Source: Eulemur rufifrons (Eukaryota; Chordata; Mammalia; Primates; Lemuridae). Taken from it: a stretch of 64,000 nucleotides of DNA. The notes beneath the pieces were generated by a model. The model searched no databases and was not told where the DNA came from. It saw nothing but the letters and a program-made list of their open reading frames with translations. Location: contig NC_091001.1 of the NCBI RefSeq assembly GCF_041146395.1, forward strand, positions 103,438,965-103,502,964. The letters run 5' to 3'. A program made the position numbers and the translations under genes. Each line of letters begins with the position of its first letter. Within the stretch, counting starts at the first letter, position 1. Shown here piece after piece: positions 10,299 through 22,075 of the stretch.

Positions 10299-11926
10299 GT
10301 AACCTAACACATTAAGAAAAATGCTACTTGGGATTTTACCTGGATGTAGAATGTTTCCCCAGTTTGAATTTACCCTTCCTCAGGAGTGACTTGCTGGCCT
10401 TGCACATGATAGACACTCATTAAATTGAACAGGATGGAAGAATTCCAGTGTAAGATATTCAATAAAATTGTTGTATGATGAATTCAGTAAGACCTCCTTC
10501 TTCTGGACCTTAAAAATTGGAAAAGTGAGCACAACACCGTACATGAATACCAGTACAACTCTTTGAAATGGGAATTGGAATTCTGATGCTGCTAATTGTG
10601 GGATTAAATGTGTAGAATAAAATAAATTATGGAAGGAAAAGATGGCTTCAGTGTGCTGTAGTACTCTTGTAGGGTCAGTCATTTAGTTAAAAATTTTTGA
10701 ACCTAATAATTATTTATATTTTATTTTCTTTGTTCAATTAAGAGATGTGATTTCTGACTCTTAACTAGACTCTGACTGATTTTATTTATATATTAATAGT
10801 AATGTTTGACAGTCACTTTCTATTGTATATCCAGATTTATTTTATAAACAAAAAGACGTGAAACTACAGGAAATAAAAATGGCTTCCAAATCCTAAGATT
10901 TGAAAGAAGTCTGTTTCATTAAGAAAAACTAAGTTGGCATCAAGCTTTTATAATGTGAGCCAATACTTTATTGCTTCATCATCTAAAAGAGGGACTACAT
11001 TTCAGCCAAATTACAATAGAATAAGTTTATAAACATGACCATAAATCCCCTCTTAAGTAATGATTACCTCACGATCTTTCTTGAAATAGTCAGACTCCTT
11101 GATTTGGCATTCAAATGCGTCAATAACTCAACCTTTTATTCTTTTATTTTTCAGTCCAAAGCAACATGTGGCTGCCTGGCTCCCCATCTGTCCTACCCCC
11201 AAGCATACTCTAAACTATGCAGGCTATGGGTCCCATGAAATCTGGAGAAATTCTGCAGAGGCTGCAGAACAGCAGGGACGTCAGTTTCCCCTGAAATTTC
11301 CAAGTTAGTGAAGAACAGAGCTAAAATGGGGAAAAGCATCTCTAATTTGGAATGCCAGGAGTCATACAATTAAATTGGGAAATGGAGAATTCATCATGAT
11401 GATATAAAATATATCAAACGGTCATATCACAAAGTAAATCTCAAATGGCCCAGTTTTAGTATATCCATCTTGCTCAGTCTGGTCACCAGCTTGGAATTAC
11501 CTAGACCTCCCTGGAGATAAATATTTATCATATATCAAAGTTTAGGCATCCACCCAAAGGCACCGTGATACCTGCTGGTACCACCTATCTTCTTCCTTGC
11601 CTTTTTGATATGTTTGCCTATTGCTAGACCCATCTTTGCCAGAAAGGATTTAGTAATATTCTAGTGACACCATTGCATTTATTTTTTAATTTATTCTCAA
11701 TAGCCTGGCATTGACGGTAGTCCTCTGAGGTTTCCCTGGTAAGGTGGTGGGAATGTGTTGTTCAGTAAAGTACAGTGATTCCCCTCATATCCTTTGACTA
11801 AAATAGTGACTGGTGGGCTAGGAGATACGGTCCTGGCCTAAGTTATCTGAACTGGGAATAGAAATCCAAAAAATGGACTTTACCAAAGAGCCAGGGTGGC
11901 ATCTGCCTTTTACTCAGCCTTCTACC
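10299..11926. other. Unannotated sequence
   Basis: No repeat family, tandem structure or exon recognised across about 1.6 kb. Confidence 0.45.
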
Positions 11927-12180
11927 TGCAGTGGTAAAATATACTGGTAGCAAAAATGTTTGCACTGATAAGTTTTCTCTTCCTATTGCTGAAACCACTA
12001 AATCATTATATGATGATCATTCATTTATTTGTAAAAACATTTGCAGTGGTAAAAATACACTGCAGTGGTAAAAATATACTGGGTAGCAAAAGTGTTTGCA
12101 CTGATAAGTTCTCTCTTCCTATTGCTGAAACCGCTAAAGCATTATATAACATTCATTCATTTATTTATAAAAATGTTTGC
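11927..12180 (+). repeat. 134-bp local tandem duplication
   Basis: Copy 1 starts at 11927 and copy 2 at 12061, both with 'tgcagtggtaaaa(a)tatact', then 'ggtagcaaaa-tgtttgcact', 'tcttcctattgctgaaacc', and ending in 'ttcatttattt-taaaaa-'. Copies differ at about a dozen sites. A third short piece of the unit start (12043-12060) sits at the junction. The open frames repeated across it are not coding. Confidence 0.92.
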
Positions 12181-13009
12181 TGTCTATATGGTGATGGGTC
12201 CTCTGCTAAGCACCAGGTTAAAATTGTCATGGCTGAGTTTTGAATGCTTTGGAGCATCCTGTGTAATTTGTCATATATATATTTAAACAATGCTGTTCTT
12301 CTACATGATGAGGGAAACACCAAACATACTTCTGTATCTTCCATGACTGCCAATCTTGCTTTTTTTCTGTATACTCTTTAGAACCAGAGAAGTATTTGTA
12401 TTTTCCTAAATGCACTATGTTGCCTCTTTCTTCCATGTCTTTGCTTCTTCAGTGACAGCTGCTTGGATTGCCCTTTTCTTTCTTCTTGTTTGACCAACTT
12501 CTAGTTAATATCAGTGTAAACCAAGATCTAGTGTCCTCCAAAATGTCCTGATTACCCAGACTGTGGTGTCCTTTTTCTATAGTAAGCATATTTAACGCTA
12601 TCATAATATTTTCATATCATATTAGAAGTATTGCCTGTGTGTCCCCCCATAAGACTGAAGGGGGGATGTCCTTTAACATAATTAGTATCACTTATTTTGA
12701 ATCTGGAAGGCTTAACAAATATGGAAACAGATCAGAAGCTCAGTAAAGTTTTGACCTGAACTAACCTGCATACAGGCAGTTTCCTTTCTTGCTCAGATAA
12801 AAAAAAAAAAAAAAAAAAATCCACTTTTTTTTTTTTTTTTTTCCAAATATCTGGAGCAACTCCCAGACTTCACTAGTCTCTTGAGCATCAGCTCAACCTT
12901 GCCCAGGGAAAAGTTCATCATATCCTTTGAATATAGACAGGAAAGGAACTTCAGGGATCAAGTTCAATGCCTTTTATTATTTGGATTTGAAAGTCATCTT
13001 GACACAGTG
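12181..13009. other. Unannotated sequence
   Basis: Apart from the A/T inverted homopolymers at 12799-12842, no repeat or exon recognised. Confidence 0.45.
12799..12842. repeat. A21 / T18 inverted homopolymer pair
   Basis: 21 A (12799-12819), the spacer tccac, then 18 T (12825-12842). The arms are self-complementary. This could be two retroposon tails facing each other, but no body is recognised on either side. Confidence 0.92.
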
Positions 13010-13130
13010 TATTAAGATCCTGGATTTGTGAGAGAGTTACTGGGTTCAAGATCTCACATCACCAGAATTTATCAAGTACAGTGCCTGGCCCATAGTAAGT
13101 ATTTTTTTTTTTTTTAATGTTTGCTCTATT
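13010..13130 (+). mobile_element. MIR fragment
   Basis: 'gttactgggttcaag' and 'cagtgcctggcccatagtaa', then a T run and 'aatgtttgctctattg', fit the MIR 5' and 3' portions with the middle deleted. Confidence 0.5.
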
Positions 13131-13949
13131 GAAGTAACAGAACTAGATCTTATATTTGGAAAATTTCTTACCCACTCTGAGCTTTTTAGTCATTTGTGTA
13201 TAAACCAAATAATATCACAAGGTCAAAATAAATTTGTCAATCACTAAAGTCCCTAACGTGTCTTGCAGGGATTTCTGAGAGTTCTGCGTGGTGCATCCCA
13301 TATGCTTGGGCATCCTTTTCTCTTTCTTCAACCTCCTTCTTAAGCTTCTGTGCAGTCATCTTTTTAAAATGTTATTAAAACCCTCAGATAATACATGAGA
13401 AACACAATCTAGAGAATCATTTGCAGCCCTGCATCTTTTTCCAGCCAGTGACAGAGTTGATACGCATAAGCTAAATTTTACTGATGGAGTGAGGAATAGA
13501 CGCACTCTGAAACATGAAAGTTTATGTTCTAACACAGACAAACCTTCCTCTTGTAAAGCATTGGAAATTAAATTCGGAACTACATTTTCATCCTTTCTAA
13601 TCCGTTATCAGTAATCACATGACACACTCTTTACAGGTTTCATTCCTGTGTATTTTAGAATGTGGCTTCTAGTATCCTCAATTAATTCTTTTATCTTCTT
13701 CTTAAAATCAATTTAAAGACTTCTTCCAGGTACGGTTATAAATAAATACCTTGGCCTTGTGGACCACATCTATTAGTGCCATAATTCTGGTGTTCAGATG
13801 AACTTCTTTTGTACAATTCCACATTAGTCTGACTTATTTCTGTTCGGGTATGCAGTACTCAATACTGCAGTACTGTGTTGGATAAAATGTGAGTGACTTT
13901 CTGGAAATTAGTAATTAAGTAGGTGAGACATACCTAGAGAAATATTTAG
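13131..13949. other. Unannotated sequence
   Basis: Nothing recognised on either strand. Confidence 0.45.
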
Positions 13950-14290
13950 TAGTCTATGATGAAGGTATAATTAGTTTGGAAGTGTGATACAGGTAGGGAA
14001 CACTTGAGTGAGCTCTTAAAGGATGTGTAGAGAAAAGGAAAGGCTTGAGCAGAATTCTGTGGGCTGGAGAGTTGAGAGCATATTCAGAGAATGACAAGTA
14101 GACCGACATGAATAAATTTATGGGAAGGGAGTTGGGGAGAGAGAGTAGTGTGGTAAGGGATGATGTTGGAAGGTCATTTGGGGCCACCCTAAATGTGGAG
14201 AGTTTTGAATTTCAGAATTAGTAGTAAGAACCAGTTTGATTGTTTTAAGAAAGATTGAGTTATGAGCCAGGGACAGCAGTGACATTTTAG
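13950..14290 (-). mobile_element. L2 coding-region fragment
   Basis: 'tgagctcttaaaggatgtgt', 'agaaaaggaaaggcttgagc', 'gtgtggtaagggatgatg', 'gggccaccctaaatgtggag' and 'gagttttgaatttcag' follow the antisense L2 order. No frame survives. Confidence 0.6.
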
Positions 14291-15024
14291 CAAGGGTTGG
14301 CAGTTGCCAGGAAGCCTTTATGTGAATTTTCCTTTCCTGTGGCCTTTGTAGATTTAGAGCTCAATAAGGAGCCTTGGGCAATTTTCAAGGAAGCAATGAC
14401 CCTATGCCTGACACCTTGGAGCCACCGTGGGTCTGAGGTGGTAAGAGTGAGGTGAACCAAACCCCAAAGCCAGGGAAAATCGATGGCTGTCAGTGACTGC
14501 AGCCTCAGAGCTGCAGTTTGCTCTAGTAGCTGCTGCATTGATTTCAGCTCCAGCTTCTAATAGCTGCAGCAGGCAAAATGAATGCTCCGCTCTTGAGTGT
14601 TTAAGGCGCTATAGATTTTCCAGGAGCGTGAGCTAGAGCTTTTTGCTTCCAATGCTTCTGCATATTGCTCATTTGAGCATCCCATTAAGTCATGCCCTGT
14701 GTGAAGCTTCTCCATTTCATGCCTTCTCTCTATCTTCCAGGGCACAATGTGGTTTTCAAGGGCATTGGCTGTGGCTTAGATGTTCTTGCATGTCCCATAG
14801 GGCTAGATACATTCTCTCAGCGAGTGATTCTTGATGAACAGAATTAAGTGTCAGTTTAAGTTGTGGTTATTAGTGAAGCATTATTGCTGTGACATTGAAA
14901 TATATTTTTAATCAGGAAATAACGTCACCCAGAACCCCACTTTTGTGATACAATATTTATTTCCCTTTTTTTCAAATTCTGTTCTAGTTTTTGGTCAATT
15001 TCATACCTATTTTGATATGGTTGC
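14291..15024. other. Unannotated sequence
   Basis: No repeat recognised. Overlapping 60-80 codon frames on both strands have no family resemblance. Confidence 0.45.
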
Positions 15025-15110
15025 AACCCATTCATTCATCTCACAAATCTTCACTGAGTACTTATTAAGTATGAAGTACTGATGATCAGGTATATATAAG
15101 ATGCAATTAG
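15025..15110 (-). mobile_element. Short L2 3' end
   Basis: 'attcattcatctcacaaatc' and 'actgagtacttattaagtat' match the antisense L2 terminus. Confidence 0.45.
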
Positions 15111-17129
15111 TAGGTATTTGTAATTTTAAGGGTTTTATCCTGTTGGTATTATGTCAAAATACTTTGCATATTATTTCATAACTTTTATAATAAACTATCA
15201 GTGTAACAAACCTGATACTTTTCTTTGCTTATAAGCCAGATGTGGTGTTATGAAGAACTAGTGACAAGCACACTTAGGTCACCCTATAATAAGATTTGGA
15301 TTCACAACCTCCCCAATCAATTCTAGACAGTTCAGGCAAAGATGGATCTGGTGGCTTTGGCCATCAGTAGGCCCATGGCGGGTGGTGATCATGACTGACA
15401 CTCATCTCTTAAAATTAGCAGCACATAATAGAGAAAACAGTTTTTGGTCCCAGAAAGTGCTCACTACCAAAGATTTGCACAAAAGTTAAATTCAGACTTT
15501 CATGATTACTGTCCACATTTTGGGATTATTGAAACTTAAGAAATCAGGTCACAGAGGATTTTAGCTCTGTGGACATGAGAGCAAACTCAACTCTTCATCC
15601 TACCTAACCCTTCCCCAAACAATCGCTATCACTAAATAAAGATATTTCTACTTAAGTGGGTGCCCTTCTTTCCAGCTGAGGGTGTCTGCCTTACTCTAGA
15701 GCAGCTGAACAGGATAAAATTGGAGAATGCTAACTGTTACACCGTTGCTGGTAATCCTTGCCCTTGGATGCTGGTGATTCAGATCAGCTTCTGAGGAAGA
15801 AACATCCATTGCCAGTTACCTGAAGCTCAGCTCTCTTTTCTGTGTGAAAGGGCTAACGTTTCTCCTTGCTTAATATGTAGCCCGCATGATCGTAGACAGT
15901 CATGATTAAAGAATAACGCCCTGGGCAGTCATATTCTCAGTAATTGTCATGGATTGGCCTTCCTAACCAAAAGGGGAAGTAAGACCTTTTTCCATGTCCA
16001 AAGAGTGCAGGTACTGACCAGAGTACAGACAGTGTAGCAGACAGTGAGGCACAACCTCAGAAACAGGAAGAGGAACAGGAAGATGTAGCGTCACTCAGCA
16101 ACCCTGTATGAAATAATGAAACGCAGTCAGGCAGTTTTACTGATGATGTATTGGTGAAAAGGATAACTCTGCACGGTAAAACTTCAACAGCCCAACAAAT
16201 TAAAATTAGGCATCATTTTAAATTTCAAGTATACAATTAGAATATTGGATACAATTTTATAAAACATACCTTGGGTTGCCCAGATATTTTTATATGAGCC
16301 CCTAAAGGTTTATGCCTCTGTGTTTAAATCTTTGAGTTAAGCATGCTTATTAGATTCCTAGTGATGAAGAATTTGGGCTAAACCCAGTAAATGTCCATTT
16401 TTGTTGCACTGCATAGTAAACTATATATATTCTCACTCCAGGGGGCGTATGTAATTTTATTTTCACTATTTTATTAGTTATATACTTTTCTAGGTTACAA
16501 GTTCCCTTCAGGTATCATTATAGCTAGATTGCTAGCTGGCCAGCAATGAATATAGATAGATATATAGACCCTTAGGGCAAATGAACCTCATCTGATCCTC
16601 AGACTCCAGATACTAACAGTAAAAGTTAGTAACAGCAGGTGAGAAGGTCCCATTGCAGAAAGCATGTTAACTTATCTTATTTTTTTTTTTTTTGCCCATC
16701 TTTTCAGAGTATTAAAAATAATTTGTGTTTATAACTCTTGGTATTGCACATTTTCTTTCTTCCTCATAATGTGTCATAACGTCTTCTACTTCCAAAGATC
16801 ATTAAGGTAGTATCTTTTTGGCCAGTTTGAATGGCAGCTGAGTTTGGGTGTTTCAACGGCTACATATTGAAGGATGCTCAGCATGTTTAGATGGTTTAGA
16901 CTATTTTCTTATGGTGAGCAAAATTAGTTTCAGATTTGCTGGGTATTATAAAATTAGTTTTATCTGATTAAAATATGTATACACATTGTAGAATGTCTTA
17001 AAAATACAGAAAGGATTAAAGAATTATCTTCTAATTCATCACTATGTGGGTCATTTTTTCAACTATTACTTTACTCACCCACCCAAATACTCGCCTTATT
17101 CCTAAAGTGGATGAGATTCTGTGAAGAAA
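15111..17129. other. Unannotated sequence
   Basis: About 2 kb with no recognisable repeat apart from a T run at 16679-16693. Its freedom from young repeats makes it a reasonable place to look for conserved noncoding sequence, but no motif supports a specific function. Confidence 0.45.
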
Positions 17130-17700
17130 ATTGAAACACTAAGAAGAAAGGAAAGAGTGCCTACCTTCAAGAAGATTCTAATGAGTAAGGAAACAGCCAA
17201 GTACTCAGATTAACTCCACCTTCAAACAGAGTGTTGTAGTTGCCTTAAGGCTGGAGCAGAAAATCTATGAGGCTGACAGGTGGCAGGTTAGTAGGAATCT
17301 GTCAGTCACAGAAATTTGAACCCCTGTCATTGCACCCAGGGGACTAAAACTCTTCTCACTGAGTGCACTGGGGAAGGATTAACAGAGGAGAAGGCATGTT
17401 CATTAATTTTAAAGACGAGATAGAATTTCTGTGGGTAAAGATGTGAGAAAGGACGTTCTAGGTAAGAGGGAATGCCATGGAAAAAGACTAAGGCAGAAGC
17501 ATGTTCAGGAAGTGGTGACAGGTCCACTTTGGCTAGGGTAAAGGGAGAGAAATAAACAGGAAGGGTAGGTCAGGGTCAGATCATGCCGTAATATGGATGC
17601 TGAATTGCTTTTAAATATAGATGGAGCCATCAAAGTGTTCCAAACAAGGTGCTTATATGAGTACAGATATGATGGGAGAGTTAATCTTTATTCATACTTA
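17130..17700 (-). mobile_element. L2 fragment, diverged
   Basis: 'gttctaggtaagagggaatg', 'gcagaagcatgttcaggaag', 'ggtcagggtcagatcatgcc' and 'gatggagccatcaaagtgtt' follow the antisense L2 coding order. The left part (17130-17290) is weaker. Confidence 0.55.
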
Positions 17701-18864
17701 AGTATGGATTAGTATTCTGGCAGTCCAAGATATTTGGCTTTTGCTACAATAGTCTTTTAGTAATAGCATAGAGAAAAATATGAAATTTCAATGATAACTA
17801 AACTGTATTTGCTATTAAATAATTTATAATATTCATAATTTAGGGCATATGTCAGCATCAGTCTAGTGTGGCTTAGAATCTACATTTATGTAAAAGTATC
17901 TTAGGGAATGAATTTTACTTTATTGAGATTATAATGGAGACTTTGAATAATGTGCTTTCATTATACTATGGCTTGTTTTTACAGACTTTTATATTAGTAA
18001 TCAAGAGCATGATCATTTATGCAATATGCAATCAATCTCATCTGCTGAATACATTCTCCAGTGGTCACCGACAAGGGAATCATGATTATATTTTGAAGCA
18101 ATATTCATTTTTTAAAAATAAGTTCTTTCTTTTCCTGATTATTATGGCTTTACTCTAAAATGTGCTGTTTTAATATCTCTCTTTTCCATTTTTATTTTGG
18201 TTATTTTTATTTTTGCACATATTACATTATTTTTCAAACCAGCAGTTCTATGAATGAACATTTTTGATTTATTTGTGTTGATGATGGACTTGTTTCTGAG
18301 ACTAATTCATTTACCTCTTAAAGTAAATAAAATATGTGATTGCAGTTGCAAATTAAAGGGAGTGGATATGTGATGTGGCTATAGTCAATGGATATGTGAA
18401 CTTTGAGAAAACGTGTTTACAAATACATTTGTTTGTGCCTGGGCATCTGCTTTAGGTAGGGAAGCATGTTTAACAAGTAAAATTACTCACAAACTCCTTT
18501 GTGAATGATGTTTGCTAATACAACAGAAATTGTTGGACCTATGAATTGACTTATTTTTCTTTGGGCAGAGTAGCAAGGCTGGCAGAAGACATACAAATGA
18601 AATCATATCATAAAATCACCTTGTTTACCTAATATACATGGTTATCAGTATGGTGGGTTTGCACTCAGAGGCCGTGTTGGAATCCTAGATACAACACTGG
18701 CTCTCCAGTTTGAACCAGGTAACCTGGGCATCATGTTTCCACATGCTGGTAATTTTTTCCAACTGCAGAAAAGGATTCTCATGCTGCCTCTTGGATAAAA
18801 TCTCAAAATGTGACTCCTCATACACTGAGAAGAAGCCAAGATTGGACCAGCCACTTTTTTTTTT
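17701..18864. other. AT-rich unannotated sequence
   Basis: No known repeat or exon. The open frame at 17934-18158 is AT-rich and featureless. Confidence 0.45.
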
Positions 18865-19055
18865 AAACCAATATTTATTGGGTGCCTATAATGTGCTTGG
18901 CCCTCCAGTCACATGCTTCTCTTACCTGCCTGGAGGGGGAAAATGGAAAAAATAAATCCATAAGTAATTAAAAGAGTATGTTCTTATATATGATAGGGAA
19001 AATGGTTAGGGATATGGGTCTCTTTGAGAGGAACAGTGAAGATAGCGTGTATAAC
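18865..19055 (-). mobile_element. L2 3' end fragment
   Basis: 'aatatttattgggtgcctat', 'aatgtgcttggccc', then 'ataaatccataagtaatt' and 'gaggaacagtgaag', match an antisense L2 tail. Confidence 0.55.
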
Positions 19056-19699
19056 TCCCTAGGGCATCTTATTTTCTATTAATGTTACAACAAAGCAATT
19101 TGCTGATCTTGAGAAGATACAAAAATTCCGTCCACTCTCTGATCTTGCTTATCTTTACCTTATTTCATTTAATCTAAACTCTTATAATGGGTATATTGTA
19201 TAGTTTTTTCACAATTTGGAACTACTCTTCCTGATCCATTATGTGGGCCTCGAGAAATTTATCTATAACCGCTCTATGTAACGAAACTCCCCTTTGTCCA
19301 GAGTATATTGAACTAGGAGAGACTACCCAAATCCATCTAAGCCAATTGGTGTAGGGACTCAAAAGATTCTAGTGCGTCATTTGATATAATCCCTTAAACC
19401 TCTGGTGCATTCATCTTCCTCCATGCAGATTAAGTAGCAGAGAAAGCTGCAGAGGGAGATAAGAAGGAAGCAGCTCCTTTCTGAACCCTAGCTGCACACC
19501 TGCCCATGGTTCAGTGAGGCATGCTTGTATCGTGAGAGCTCTAACTAATACATCCCTTTAATGTCAGCTTAAGAGCTAGATCCTGTTCAAAAGCAGATCC
19601 CTGTAGGCATGGGAAGTGGAGAGGGAAGGCAGTGTACGTTCATTATTTGTAATATAGACTCATTCAATCTTAAAATTTGAGGGATCTTTGGAGAGCTTC
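19056..19699. other. Unannotated sequence
   Basis: Nothing recognised. Confidence 0.45.
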
Positions 19700-19835
19700 T
19701 AGTTTGGCCCCATTTTGTTGGTGAAGATATTGAAGCCCAAAGAGAAGAAACACATTTTGACCAGGTAGACCACTGAAACATCATTACTGGCAGAGTCAGA
19801 ATTTGAATCTGAGTTTTACAAGTTCCCACATGTAT
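19700..19835 (-). mobile_element. MIR fragment
   Basis: 'gaagatattgaagcccaaag', 'agaagaaacacattttgacc' and 'ggcagagtcagaatttgaat' match antisense MIR (gaaactgaggc ... ggcagagccaggatttgaa). Confidence 0.5.
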
Positions 19836-20169
19836 GTCAGTGAGTGCAATGTCTGACAATGATACTGTGATACTTGTATCTCTGTAAGCAGTTCCATGAC
19901 TAGTATCACAACCCCGATTATATACATGCATGTATTATGCCTTATGCAAATATATTTTAACATTCTCCATCTTTTCTTTCTATGAAATATGTATTAACTA
20001 AAACCATCATTTCCATTTGTGTGGGTTTCTTATATCACTTTGCTTCCCTTTAACTTATTCTGTGGATGGGAGATTCATTATGTCCTCCACATCCTTGTTC
20101 AAATCCAGATGCTAATTGCTACATTATTCTGCTCCTCAATAGTGACATTTTTATTCTTTACTCATAGCA
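19836..20169. other. Unannotated sequence
   Basis: Nothing recognised. Confidence 0.45.
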
Positions 20170-20275
20170 TTCACATGCAACTTAAATAAAATAATGCATG
20201 TAAAACTCTTAGCATACTTACTGGCATAAATTAAATGCCTAGATAATGGTAACTCAGTATTCTTCTTATTGTTGA
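20170..20275 (+). mobile_element. MIR 3' fragment
   Basis: 'ataaaataatgcatgtaaaa', 'ctcttagcatacttactggc', 'ataaattaaatgcctagata' match the MIR 3' portion (catgtaaagcgcttagaacagtgcctggc). Confidence 0.5.
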
Positions 20276-20327
20276 TAATTTTTCTTTGGAAGGTTATATC
20301 CACTTTCCTGCAATTGAACATCCAAAG

Positions 20328-20335
20328 ATATATAT

Positions 20336-20367
<32 letters not shown>

Positions 20368-20392
20368 GGAGAGAGAGAGAGAGAGAGAGAGA
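20328..20392 (+). repeat. (TA)n(GA)n compound microsatellite
   Basis: A TA-rich tract at 20328-20367, interrupted by cac, changes directly to GA repeats at 20368-20392. The TA part is self-complementary. Confidence 0.95.
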
Positions 20393-20449
20393 TACTCATA
20401 TTTGTCTCCTGAGGTACATAGCTATATATTTTTATTCAGGTACAAGTCA

Positions 20450-20795
20450 TGCTTATGTGAAATCAGCTTATGTGAAATTGAATATGTCCCACTGCTTCCC
20501 TTCTCTTCAATCTGTGATCCTTATCTCAGTGAATGACACCATCACTTAAACCTTGGAGTCATGATTATATGTCCATCCTGCCCTCATTTTCACAATCAAT
20601 ATGCAGCTAGTTCATGCTTATAATAATTCTGAAATTTTTTTGAATTTTCCTCATTTTCTACTAGTGCTAATTTCTCTAATTAAGTGTTTATAATATCTTG
20701 GCTAGATTATTTAAGCATCTTTCTAAAGCATCTTGTCTTCCTGACATATTTTCTACTTGACAACCACAGTTATATTTCCAAATCTTTGGCTAGTA
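20450..20795 (+). mobile_element. L2 ORF2-region fragment
   Basis: 'cttatctcagtgaatgacac', 'catcacttaaaccttggagt' and 'cacaatcaatatgcag' match the L2 coding segment 'atctcagttaatggcaccaccatt ... cctaggagtcatc'. No open frame survives. Confidence 0.6.
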
Positions 20796-20979
20796 AACAT
20801 TTTTTGAGCTATGGATCTCTTTGTTAAAAACCAAATCCTACTGGAGGCCAAATATGAAGTCAGATACAAAACAGAACTACTCAAATTGACTTGGGGATAT
20901 GGGATTTGGAGGCAAGGGCTTCTCCTTATTTTTTTCTGCCTTCATCTCCTCCGAACTGGTTTTTGAGTAGTCTCTGGAA

Positions 20980-21545
20980 AGATCAAATGGCATGATTTGA
21001 AAACTTTTCTTCTAGAACAGACTTAATCATAATGTCCTTCTGCATAAACCCTTTCTTAATATGGCATTCAAGTACCTTCACAGTTTTTCTCAAAGTATAT
21101 TAAGTTTTATCCATTGCTACTTGCATCTCATATAACCACTTTTGCTGTTTAGCATTCTTCATCATCCTTTTCACTCTCACATCTCCATTCCTTTGCTTAT
21201 AAGTTTGGCCTTCCTAGAATTCTCTCTTCATTTTCTCATTAAGTCTTATTCATTCCAGAAGACTTGGCTTAAATGTCACCTCCTGTATATAGCCTTTATA
21301 GAAAATCATGTCAACATTAAACTTTATCCTTCATACTCTATAGATTTTGGGTTTGACATATATTCAAGATTGAATTACTATCTTTTTTATTATAATTCAT
21401 TGTATATATGTCTATTTCATCCTGCTTTCTGTCAATATATCCTGAGTTCCTGTGGCTCAGGGATACATTGTTTATTGTTGTGTACTCAATAACTACCTAA
21501 CATCCAAGGGTCTGGACTGTAGTTGTTTAATGAATTGAAATAACT
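20980..21545 (+). mobile_element. L2 3' fragment
   Basis: 'gccttcctagaattctctct', 'aatgtcacctcctgtatata' and 'ggctcagggatacattgt', ending with 'tgtttaatgaattgaaataa', give the L2 3' order. It is probably the same insertion as 20450-20795, separated by about 185 bp of unrecognised sequence. Confidence 0.65.
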
Positions 21546-21689
21546 GGATCCATTTATCATAAGCATTTGGGCTTTTAGGGACAGGCATTCCTTTATTTCT
21601 TTGCTTTTTTGACTTCATTATGCTTAAGGCCTGACAGCTCTTGTTTCAAATTTCTCTTCATCAGGTGTAATTGGTGATGTTCCCACTCC

Positions 21690-22075
21690 AGATTTTCTGA
21701 TACATGCTCACTTCCTTATCTAAGCTCTTTTCATTATCATTACTGATTTATGCCCTTTTTCCATCCATCCATCCACCCATTCATCTATCTTTCTATCTGT
21801 TCATCTTTCCATCCTCAGTGTACTCAGAAGACCTACCTCACCCATTTGCTTTAGGTAGTCTTCCTTGACCACACATAGGGAGATGGTTTTCCTACAAATG
21901 CCCATAGCTTCAACAGTCTCTGTCTTATTTGTTTTAAAAATCACATATATTTGCATTATTTTCTCCAAATAGAATCTAAGTCCTTTTAGAACAAAGACCA
22001 TAAATTTGTAGTCTCTTTTAGATCTCTCATAGTTCACAGTTAGAAATTGTGACCTTCCTTTCCTACATTGTATCA
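21690..22075 (+). mobile_element. Probable L2 3' fragment
   Basis: 'ggtagtcttccttgaccaca' and 'gaatctaagtccttttagaa' with 'caaagaccataaatttgtag' resemble the L2 tail (gaagccttccctgacc ... ctgtgagctcctt-agggcagggac). Confidence 0.5.
21758..21813 (+). repeat. Imperfect (ATCC/ATCT)n tract
   Basis: 'ccatccatccatccaccca' followed by atct/ttct variants. It lies inside the probable L2. Confidence 0.85.
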
